This document shows positions 1 through 5,607 of a stretch of 13,623 bases of DNA, piece by piece; the first letter of the stretch is position 1; the number at the start of each line of letters is the position of its first letter. Source of the stretch: Verrucomicrobiota bacterium (GTDB lineage Bacteria > Verrucomicrobiota > Verrucomicrobiia > Chthoniobacterales > Terrimicrobiaceae); NCBI GenBank assembly GCA_026398285.1, contig JAPLTI010000097.1:1-13623 (forward strand). The letters are read 5' to 3'. The translations under genes and the position numbers were made by a program. The notes beneath the pieces are model-generated. The model was not told where the DNA came from and did not search any database. It was given only the letters and a program-made list of their open reading frames with translations.

Positions 1-157
1 GGAGTGGCTGAATTGAGCGTAAAGCATGGCCACGACATGACTCCACTCCGAGAAAGTGCGGCAGAATTTATCAACGCCAGTTTCCTTCGCCAACTTGGAT
101 ACCAGATGGCAGGGAATCAAATTGCAAAGCTGCCGGAAACCACTGAACTTTACAGCC

Positions 158-224
158 GATGGACGGGGGTGTTTTGGTTTTTTCATAGCCTGCCAAGTGG
201 CAGGTTTCAAACACCCCGTCCATC
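158..224. repeat. Long imperfect inverted repeat with inner hairpin
   Basis: Arm 158-176 (GATGGACGGGG, extra G, TGTTT, extra T, G) is complementary to arm 208-224 (CAAACACCCCGTCCATC), with only two single-base bulges. Nested inside is a second near-perfect stem, CCTGCC at 189-194 against GGCAGG at 199-204, closed by a four-base loop. No run of T follows on either strand, so this is not a simple terminator. It could be a structured RNA element, a REP/MITE-like dispersed repeat, or a protein-binding cruciform. The pairing is read directly from the sequence; the function is unknown. Confidence 0.7.
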
Positions 225-332
225 TCTCCTTCAGGGTCAATTTTTTCCTCTATGGGATGGCTGTGAATAAAAAGCGCGACGGACTCGAGCTGAAAGGCGC
301 TGAGCGCAGCAGGCGGCGATGACTGAAGATTC

Positions 333-359
333 GCTCCCCGTGCGGATCGGGAGCTTTTT
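333..359 (+). terminator. Putative rho-independent terminator
   Basis: Stem GCTCCC (333-338) pairs with GGGAGC (349-354) across a ten-base loop and is followed directly by TTTTT (355-359). This is the classic intrinsic terminator layout on the plus strand. No convincing plus-strand gene precedes it inside the window, so it may end a transcript that starts left of the window or a small RNA covering 1-332. Confidence 0.55.
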
Positions 360-370
360 ACGGACAAGCT

Positions 371-407
371 GCCGCCCTTGGTAAAAGGAGTGTCTTTTAC
401 CGGCGGC
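371..407. repeat. Strong hairpin, 8-bp plus 6-bp stem
   Basis: GGTAAAAG (380-387) pairs perfectly with CTTTTACC (394-401) around a six-base loop. Outside it GCCGCC (371-376) pairs with GGCGGC (402-407), leaving a three-base bulge (CTT) on the left arm. No T tract follows on either strand, so termination is not supported. It lies 11 bases after the T tract of the terminator-like element at 333-359. Confidence 0.6.
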
Positions 408-481
408 ATGGTAAGAATATTGTTTTCCACGAGCCTCTGTGAGGGGGGATGACGAAACGAAACTTCGCTCAACTGCAATTT

Positions 482-501
482 TGTTCAAGATTTTTTGAAC
501 A
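482..501. repeat. Small palindrome downstream of TVP38-like gene
   Basis: TGTTCAA (482-488) and TTGAACA (495-501) form a 7-bp stem with a six-base loop, 18-37 bases past the stop codon of the minus-strand membrane-protein gene. On the minus strand the hairpin is not followed by a T run, so it would be at best a weak or 3'-end-stabilising structure. It also resembles an operator-like dyad. Confidence 0.4.
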
Positions 502-518
502 GAATTTTGCGGCTTTTT

Positions 519-1166
519 TCAGGGGGTGCTGTTTTTTTCTTCTTCAACGACTTCAGGGGCGACAGCGCGAAGGGCTTTTTGTGCGGCGCGGGTGATCCAG
601 ATAGTCACAGCAATCGTGAAAGCTAACTCGAGGGCGTAGAGTGTCCAGGCCCACGGGCCTTGGTTGATGCCGCCTTTGGCAGCGGCGCCGATGACCGCAC
701 CACCGTAAGAGTAGGCGGCGCTGATTGGCAGGAATCCGACCCAGGAGGCGAGGATGTAGCGCCAGAAATTGATTCGCGAAAGGCCGAAGGCGCAACTCAC
801 GAGGCTGTGCGGCAGGATGGGTGAAATGCGGGTAAGGATGATCATTCGCCAAGCATCCTTGGTGGCGACATGGTTGAGGGCATGGAATTTTTTACTCTTG
901 GCGAATCGGCGTTCCATCCAGCCTCGCAGGAGGTAGCGGGTGGAGAGGAAGTTTGCGAGCGCTCCGCCGACCGATGCCACGGAGACAAGGAGCGTGCCTC
1001 CCCAGAATCCATAGACTGCGCCCGCGCCGAAGCTCAGCACGGAACCGGGCAGGAAAAGGACACAGGAGAGCGTGTAGAGAATGACAAACCAAATCCATCC
1101 GACGGGACCGGTTTGTTCGATCCAGGCCATGGCTTCGCGGGTCCAGACTGTCCATTGATCAAGCAT
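519..1166 (-). CDS. TVP38/TMEM64 (VTT/SNARE-associated) family membrane protein
   Basis: A 215-residue polytopic inner-membrane protein of the VTT-domain family (the DedA/TVP38/TMEM64 superfamily). Members are implicated in membrane lipid handling, but the exact role here is not known. Hydrophobic segments are visible at about 22-40, 46-75, 137-157 and 172-192. Family hallmarks are FLPG followed by a glycine-rich re-entrant segment (38-58) and the second conserved block LTRISPILPHSLVSCAFGLS (111-130), which leads into a TM segment. The C-terminus is short, charged and cytosolic-looking (VVEEEKNS). Length fits the family. The chosen ATG at 1166 has no clear Shine-Dalgarno sequence, but the N-terminus is of the expected length. 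It lies 77 bp downstream of gatB on the same strand, so it may be the distal, possibly separately expressed, member of the aroC-cvpA-gatB transcription unit. Confidence 0.85.
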   Translation of the reverse strand: MLDQWTVWTREAMAWIEQTGPVGWIWFVILYTLSCVLFLPGSVLSFGAGAVYGFWGGTLLVSVASVGGALANFLSTRYLLRGWMERRFAKSKKFHALNHVATKDAWRMIILTRISPILPHSLVSCAFGLSRINFWRYILASWVGFLPISAAYSYGGAVIGAAAKGGINQGPWAWTLYALELAFTIAVTIWITRAAQKALRAVAPEVVEEEKNSTP

Positions 1167-1184
1167 GGGAATTTATCGCGACAG

Positions 1185-1242
1185 GGGCTCCCATAGATTA
1201 AAGAGCCCGATGGCGCCTGCGCGGGTGGCGCCCCCGTTTTTT
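1185..1242. repeat. Two tandem hairpins in the gatB-TVP38 gap
   Basis: GGGCTC (1185-1190) pairs with GAGCCC (1203-1208), and GGCGCC (1212-1217) pairs with GGCGCC (1227-1232). On the plus strand the second hairpin is followed four bases later by TTTTTT (1237-1242), so it could stop antisense transcription entering gatB. On the minus strand only a weak T-rich stretch (CTCTTTAAT) follows, so it is a poor gatB terminator. The two hairpins fill most of the 77-bp gap. Confidence 0.4.
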
Positions 1243-1243
1243 A

Positions 1244-2698
1244 TCACGAGAGTTTTTTCTCCAGAATCTCTCCGGCGAGCGCAGGGTTCGCTTTGCCTTT
1301 GGAGAGTTTCATGACTTGGCCTTTGAGGAAGTTCAGAGCTGAGACTTTGCCTGCCTTGAAATCGGCCACGGGGCCTGGATTGGCGGCGATGGCTTGATCG
1401 ACGAAGACCTCGATGGCACCGGTGTCGCTTTCCTGCTTGAGGCCTTTTTCATCGACGATGGTGGCGGCGGATTTTCCAGAACTGAACATCTCTGCGAAGA
1501 CTTCCTTGCCCTGTTTGGAATTGATGGCGCCTGAGTCGATGAGGTTTACGAGTTCGTCGAGGGCGTGCGGTGCAACCGGACACTCGGCGATGCCGACGGA
1601 GGCGGATGAAATAGCGCTCTGGAGGTCATTGAGAATCCAGTTGGCAACATTCTTGGGCTTCTTGGCACCGCGCGCGGCGGTTTCGAAATAGGAGGCGAGG
1701 GCAAGGTCGTTCGCCAGCACGGAAGCATCGTAATCGCTCACACCGAATTCGCTGACAAAGCGGGCGCGTTTTTCCCACGGGAGCTCGGGCTTGCGGGCGC
1801 GTGCGGCTTCGACGAGCGAGGCGGTTTTTACTGGCAGAAGATCGGGATCGGGGAAGTAGCGGTAGTCGTGCGCGCTTTCCTTGATGCGCATGAGGGTCGT
1901 CTCGCCGCGGGTGTCGTCCCAGCGACGGGTTTCCTGCTGGAGAGTGGCACCACCGCGAAGAGCTTCGATCTGGCGGGGGATCTCGAAGGCGAGGGCTCGG
2001 CGGACGCCGGAGATGGAGTTGAGATTTTTCACCTCGATCTTGGTGCCGTATTTTTCGGTGCCGACGGGACGGACCGAGACATTCACATCGCAACGGAGCT
2101 GGCCTTTCTCCATATCAGCGTCGCTGATGCCGCCGTAGATCATGACTTGCTGGAGAACGGTGAGGTATGCGAATGCCTCTTCGGGCGAGGAAATATCAGG
2201 CTCCCCGACGATTTCGAGCAACGGCGTGCCGGCGCGGTTGAAGTCGATACCGGTGGCGGTCTCCATGTGGAAGCTCTTGGCGACATCCTCCTCGATATGG
2301 ATGCGGACGAGACGGATGTTTTTATCCTTTGTGGCGATGCTTTTCTGGGCATCCTTCGGATAAGCGAGGTCGTGGAGTGGAACGGTGCCACCAAGGCAGA
2401 AGGGCAGATCGTATTGGCTGATCTGGTAGTTCTTCGGCATGTCGGGGTAGAAATAATTTTTCCGGTCAAATTTGCAGACTGGCCCGATCTCGCACCCCAG
2501 CATGAGGCCTGCGAGCGCGGTGAGCTTGAGAGCCTCTTCGTTCACGACAGGAAGGGCACCGGGCATGCCGAGGCAGACCGGACAGACATTGGTATTTGGC
2601 TCGGCGCCGTATTCCACCGCGCAAGAGCAAAACATCTTGCTGCGGGTTTTGAGCTGAACATGGACTTCGAGGCCGATGGTGGCGATGTAATCTGTCAT
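1244..2698 (-). CDS. gatB: Asp-tRNA(Asn)/Glu-tRNA(Gln) amidotransferase subunit B
   Basis: GatB is the tRNA-binding and kinase-like subunit of GatCAB. The complex turns misacylated Glu-tRNA(Gln) or Asp-tRNA(Asn) into the correct Gln or Asn form using ammonia supplied by GatA. The 484-residue protein is full length. The N-terminal GatB catalytic domain begins with the signature IGLEVHVQL (8-16), followed by a cysteine set C24, C26, C39 and C42 (FCSC...CPVC) typical of zinc-binding GatB proteins. It continues with PDMPKNYQISQYDLP, the HIEEDVAKS block and the SAHDYRYFPDPDLLP motif. The C-terminal YqeY-like tail domain (about 340-484) ends in a usual GatB tail. Its ATG overlaps the TGA of the upstream cvpA-like gene (ATGA), and no Shine-Dalgarno sequence is visible, so translation is probably coupled. 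gatA and gatC are not in the window. Confidence 0.97.
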   Translation of the reverse strand: MTDYIATIGLEVHVQLKTRSKMFCSCAVEYGAEPNTNVCPVCLGMPGALPVVNEEALKLTALAGLMLGCEIGPVCKFDRKNYFYPDMPKNYQISQYDLPFCLGGTVPLHDLAYPKDAQKSIATKDKNIRLVRIHIEEDVAKSFHMETATGIDFNRAGTPLLEIVGEPDISSPEEAFAYLTVLQQVMIYGGISDADMEKGQLRCDVNVSVRPVGTEKYGTKIEVKNLNSISGVRRALAFEIPRQIEALRGGATLQQETRRWDDTRGETTLMRIKESAHDYRYFPDPDLLPVKTASLVEAARARKPELPWEKRARFVSEFGVSDYDASVLANDLALASYFETAARGAKKPKNVANWILNDLQSAISSASVGIAECPVAPHALDELVNLIDSGAINSKQGKEVFAEMFSSGKSAATIVDEKGLKQESDTGAIEVFVDQAIAANPGPVADFKAGKVSALNFLKGQVMKLSKGKANPALAGEILEKKLS

Positions 2699-3558
2699 GG
2701 TGTCTTTTTGGAAGAGGTGGGATTTTGCTTCGGCGGCATGGCGTAATCGAGAGCTTTTTCAAGGTCGAGCGACATGATGAGCTTTTGCAAGGAAGGATCG
2801 GTGGCGGCATTCAGAACCGTGCGGCTCTGGATGATTGCGATGAAATTTTTATTCTCCGCCGATTGCACGACGACGGGATCCTGCATCAAGGCCTGAATGC
2901 GCGGGTGAGTGACGATTTCCTGCACGCCAGGATAATCGAGAAAACGGATCATGGCGTCCTGATTTTTTGTCAACTGCCCGATGCGCGTAATGTTCTCGTA
3001 GGCTTGCGAAGGGAGGATGTCGACAGACTCCACAATCTCGCCGACGGGGCCCATTTCGAGGGAATCCTTGAGCATGGCAAATGTGCGGGCCGAAGCGGGT
3101 GCCTCCTGGGATTTTTGCCCAGCCATACCGGATTTTGCCACGGCTCCAGAGGTGCGAATGATCGAGACCGCGCCCCAGAGAATAAAGAGGCCGGTGAGAA
3201 GGCCGAAAACGGCGCCACCTGCTCCAAAGGTCCAACGGACTAGACCGGGAGGCTGTTGCGAGGTGCGTTTAAAAAGGACAGCACCGAGGAAAAGGCAGAC
3301 AGCAAGCGTGACAAGTGCCACAGCAGCTCCGGCGGTCAAGCCCGCGAGAAATGACACCCCCGGCAGGACGAGGCCCACGACAGCGCCGACCGTCTGCCCG
3401 ACGAGCATGCCAAGAAGCCCGGAGGCCACAAAGGCACCGAAATGCAGTCCCCCGCGAATGAGTCCGCGCCGCCAGCCGGCGTAGATTTCCCAAAGCATAA
3501 AAACTGCCGCACTGTAGAGCAGGACATTCTGCCAAAATGGAGAGCCAAGATCGGACAT
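2695..3558 (-). CDS. CvpA-family membrane protein with long C-terminal extension
   Basis: A 287-residue protein. Residues 1-135 form a CvpA-like domain with four hydrophobic segments (about 10-27, 40-64, 68-96, 112-134) and the characteristic basic/glycine stretch GWRRGLIRG (28-36) after the first helix. Family members (E. coli CvpA, colicin V production) act in the envelope, but their molecular activity is unclear. The remaining roughly 150 residues are soluble, with an Ala/Lys/Gln-rich linker and then a helical region (LTKNQDAMIRFLDYPGVQEIVTHPRIQALMQDP). Many CvpA proteins lack such a tail; my impression is that related extensions occur in Planctomycetes and Verrucomicrobia. Its start lies 6 nt after the aroC stop, and the last codons of aroC (CCA AGG) give an SD-like AAGG. 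Its stop overlaps the gatB start. Assignment rests on topology and the N-terminal motif. Confidence 0.8.
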   Translation of the reverse strand: MSDLGSPFWQNVLLYSAAVFMLWEIYAGWRRGLIRGGLHFGAFVASGLLGMLVGQTVGAVVGLVLPGVSFLAGLTAGAAVALVTLAVCLFLGAVLFKRTSQQPPGLVRWTFGAGGAVFGLLTGLFILWGAVSIIRTSGAVAKSGMAGQKSQEAPASARTFAMLKDSLEMGPVGEIVESVDILPSQAYENITRIGQLTKNQDAMIRFLDYPGVQEIVTHPRIQALMQDPVVVQSAENKNFIAIIQSRTVLNAATDPSLQKLIMSLDLEKALDYAMPPKQNPTSSKKTP

Positions 3559-3564
3559 GCCTGC

Positions 3565-4656
3565 TTACCTTGGGAGGCAATCTTGGGCGCGTTGGCGCAG
3601 GGCGTGATCCACAAGCACTAGCGCCGTCATGGCCTCGACCATCACCACTGCACGGGGCAAAACACACGGGTCATGGCGTCCGCGTGCGGCCAGAGTGGAC
3701 TCCTCGCCGGAGGTGGTCACGGTCGACTGCGGCTTCGAAATAGTAGCGGTCGGCTTGAATGCCACGCGGAAGAGTAGTGGCTCGCCATTGCTAATGCCGC
3801 CTTGCACGCCGCCCGAGCGGTTTGAAGTCGTATGAACAGCACCATCGCGAATTTCGTAGGGGTCGTTGTGCTCGAGGCCGGTGAGGAGCGTTCCTGCAAA
3901 ACCTGAACCCACCTCAAAGCCCTTGGTTGCCGGCAGGCTGAGCATGGCCTTTGCAAGATCCGCCTCGAGGCGGTCGAAAACCGGCTCACCAAGCCCGACG
4001 GGCATTCCACGCACGGTGGCATCGATCAAACCACCGACGCTGTTCCCCTCGCTGCGGATTTGTTTGATTCTTGCAATCATGGCCTCGGCAGCATGGGCGT
4101 CAGGGCAACGAACTGCATTGGATTCGATGGATGCCATGGTCACGGAAGCGGCATCGACCTGCGACTCGATATCATGGATGCGCGAAACCCAGGCGAGGAT
4201 TTCGATTTCTGGAAAAAGAAGCTTGAGAACTTTTTTTGCAACGGCCGAAGCAGCGACGCGGCCAATCGTCTCGCGTGCGGAAGAGCGTCCACCGCCCTCC
4301 CAGTTTCGAACGCCGTATTTCGACTGGTAGGTGAAATCGGCGTGCGACGGGCGGAAGTGCGTCTGCATCTCGCTGTAGGCCTCGGGGCGGGCATCGGTAT
4401 TCGGCACGAAAATCGAGATCGGTGTGCCCAGCGTCACACCGCGAAAAACGCCGGAGAGGATTTTACAGGTATCCTCTTCCTTGCGCGGCGTGACGATGTC
4501 GCTCTGCCCTGGGCGGCGTCGGTCGAGATCGGGCTGGATGTCCTCCTCCGAAAGCGGGAGACGCGGGGGGCATCCATCGATTACCACACCCACGCCACCA
4601 CCATGAGATTCGCCCCAAGTGGAGATACGAAATAAAGTTCCAAAATTGCTAGCCAT
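3565..4656 (-). CDS. aroC: Chorismate synthase
   Basis: AroC catalyses the last shikimate-pathway step, converting 5-enolpyruvylshikimate-3-phosphate to chorismate with reduced FMN as cofactor. The 363-residue protein is of normal length and carries all the usual signatures: FGTLFRISTWGESHG (5-19) with the active-site His18, DRRRPGQS (45-52), the second conserved His in RPSHAD (102-107), GRSSARETIGRVAASAVA (123-140), and the C-terminal GRHDPC...RAVVMVEAMTALVL block. Nothing looks truncated. It is the first protein gene of the tight aroC, cvpA-like, gatB run. Upstream on the same strand lie tRNA-His and aroD, another shikimate enzyme. A terminator-like hairpin ends only 10 nt before the ATG, so expression may be independent of, or attenuated from, the tRNA transcript. 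The nearest SD-like sequence (TAGG) is weak. Confidence 0.97.
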   Translation of the reverse strand: MASNFGTLFRISTWGESHGGGVGVVIDGCPPRLPLSEEDIQPDLDRRRPGQSDIVTPRKEEDTCKILSGVFRGVTLGTPISIFVPNTDARPEAYSEMQTHFRPSHADFTYQSKYGVRNWEGGGRSSARETIGRVAASAVAKKVLKLLFPEIEILAWVSRIHDIESQVDAASVTMASIESNAVRCPDAHAAEAMIARIKQIRSEGNSVGGLIDATVRGMPVGLGEPVFDRLEADLAKAMLSLPATKGFEVGSGFAGTLLTGLEHNDPYEIRDGAVHTTSNRSGGVQGGISNGEPLLFRVAFKPTATISKPQSTVTTSGEESTLAARGRHDPCVLPRAVVMVEAMTALVLVDHALRQRAQDCLPR

Positions 4657-4666
4657 TGTGGCCTAC

Positions 4667-4684
4667 AAAAAACCAGAACGCTGG
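4667..4684 (-). terminator. Putative terminator between tRNA-His and aroC
   Basis: Read on the minus strand: CCAG, loop CGTT, CTGG, then TTTTTT. The stem is only four base pairs (five with a G-U pair), but the hairpin sits directly against a six-T tract, 38 nt after the tRNA-His 3' end and 10 nt before the aroC start codon. It could release the tRNA-His transcript, or act as an attenuator whose read-through sets aroC expression. Confidence 0.4.
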
Positions 4685-4721
4685 CGGGGGATCACGCGAA
4701 TAATTCAGGAGGGGAAGAGAG

Positions 4722-4797
4722 TGGGGTGATCGACGGGACTCGAACCCGCAACAGCCAGGACCACAACCTGGAGCTCTGCCATTGAGCTACGACCACC
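4722..4797 (-). tRNA. tRNA-His (anticodon GTG)
   Basis: A full cloverleaf on the minus strand. The acceptor stem GTGGTCG pairs with CGATCAC (one G-U). The D arm, an anticodon loop TTGTGGT with anticodon GTG, and a T arm CGGG-TTCGAGT-CCCG are all present. The extra G at position -1 (base 4797) faces discriminator C73, the identity mark specific to histidine tRNAs. The 3' CCA is encoded in the DNA (4724-4722), unlike in the two other tRNAs of this window. It lies between aroD and aroC on the same strand. Confidence 0.95.
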
Positions 4798-4860
4798 ATA
4801 TTGAAACCCAGAGTAAGGGTTGCATTGGGGAGCAAAAAATCGATGGATGCGGGGATTTTG

Positions 4861-5598
4861 TCAATGCCGATCTTGGCCTGAACACTGACGCAAAATTTTA
4901 GCCAATTCCCTTGCCGCCCACTGACCGGGCACATTGGGAGCGTGCAGCCAACCGTAATTCAAGACGGACCCGCAGTTCGCCAAGAGAACGCGTGAGGACA
5001 TTCCAAGCGGCCCCATGCCCATCACGGCCAGAGGCAGGCGGGATGTCGAAAACAAATCCAACAAGCGGGCAACGTCAGCTGGACTGGCCGTGTGGGCTGC
5101 GATTTTTACGGCGTTGGCGCCGGAGTCCTCAGCCTGCCGGATGACTTCCCTCAAGCGCGCGGAGGAAGGTGTTTTTTTGAAATCGTGAAATGAGGCGAGC
5201 ACAGGCACTCGGGAGACTTTGGCTTGTTGAACGACACTCTGCAGGGAAACAAGCGAGCGCACTTCGATATCCACGATCGCAGCCACTGGAAGAAGTGATG
5301 AGAGGGCGTCTCGCCGCGCTGCGGATGACATCGAGTTTTTGCCACCTTCAATGGAGTGCCGTGCGGTGATGATCCATGGGAATTTGGCATTCGGGATCGG
5401 ACAGCCAAGGCAATCGGCACGCCACTCGAGAAAATCGACCGCGCCATCAGGCAAGCGCGCCGCTTTGCGGGCAGCCTCGGGCGAATCCACAATCCCCACC
5501 ACCGCCCCGGGCTTGAAAACCGAAACTATGGTGTTGCGTTTGGGCTTGGCGCTCGTATCTGTTGCGATCCGTCCAGTGCCGTGGGACTTGGTTGACAT
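4861..5598 (-). CDS. aroD: Type I 3-dehydroquinate dehydratase
   Basis: AroD converts 3-dehydroquinate to 3-dehydroshikimate (third shikimate step) through a Schiff base on a TIM barrel. The 245-residue form from ATG 5598 shows the type I pattern: FLEWRAD with E58 and R60, ITARHSIEGG (77-86), SFHDF with catalytic His138, NAVKIAAHT with Schiff-base Lys165, MGMGPLGMSSR with Arg203, and NVPGQW near the end. The frame stays open upstream to an ATG at 5709. I prefer 5598 because AAGGA stands a few bases before it, the family domain begins soon after it, and the longer form would overlap most of the first 100 bases of the divergent sugar-transferase gene. It points toward tRNA-His and aroC and may share their regulation. 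Its 5' end is only 9 bp from the divergent neighbour's start. Confidence 0.93.
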   Translation of the reverse strand: MSTKSHGTGRIATDTSAKPKRNTIVSVFKPGAVVGIVDSPEAARKAARLPDGAVDFLEWRADCLGCPIPNAKFPWIITARHSIEGGKNSMSSAARRDALSSLLPVAAIVDIEVRSLVSLQSVVQQAKVSRVPVLASFHDFKKTPSSARLREVIRQAEDSGANAVKIAAHTASPADVARLLDLFSTSRLPLAVMGMGPLGMSSRVLLANCGSVLNYGWLHAPNVPGQWAARELAKILRQCSGQDRH

Positions 5599-5607
5599 AT
5601 TTCCTTC

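Larger units (their letters stand above)
1..518. other. Noncoding, hairpin-rich intergenic stretch
   Basis: No convincing gene is visible in these 518 bases at the left edge. Short open frames exist on both strands (for example 71-478 minus and 4-270 plus), but their conceptual proteins match no family I recognise, they overlap each other, and they run through strong inverted repeats. What can be seen is structure: a 7-bp inverted repeat pairing 1-7 with 43-49, a long imperfect inverted repeat at 158-224, a terminator-like hairpin at 333-359, a hairpin at 371-407, and a small palindrome at 482-501. The stretch lies downstream of the minus-strand TVP38-like gene. A plus-strand noncoding RNA, or the tail of a gene beginning left of the window, are both possible. 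I cannot decide between them. Confidence 0.6.

Noticed and set aside
4..270. An 88-codon plus-strand frame open to the left edge
   Set aside because: It could be the tail of a gene starting outside the window, but the residues match no family I know and the frame spans the 158-224 inverted repeat; support is too weak for a CDS call.
71..478. A 135-codon minus-strand frame at the left end
   Set aside because: It runs through three strong inverted repeats, has no recognisable domain and composition typical of noncoding sequence. I treat it as chance, though a lineage-specific protein cannot be excluded.
520..537. GGGGGTGCTG string reminiscent of the 5' part of bacterial SRP RNA
   Set aside because: The conserved GGAAGCAGCC-type tetraloop region is missing and the bases encode the C-terminus of the TVP38-like protein.
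1868..2746. A 292-codon plus-strand frame opposite gatB
   Set aside because: It is the complement of a strongly conserved gatB reading frame in GC-rich DNA, where long antisense frames are common; it has no family features of its own.
4692..4934. An 80-codon minus-strand frame containing VVVAQWQSSRLWSW
   Set aside because: It is a translation of tRNA-His on its own strand and ends inside aroD; no independent protein is supported.
5592..5597. Perfect -35 hexamer TTGACA before the sugar-transferase start
   Set aside because: No -10-like hexamer follows at 16-18 bp, and a promoter here would start transcription inside the gene; it is likely coincidental, since the aroD start codon is read from the same bases.
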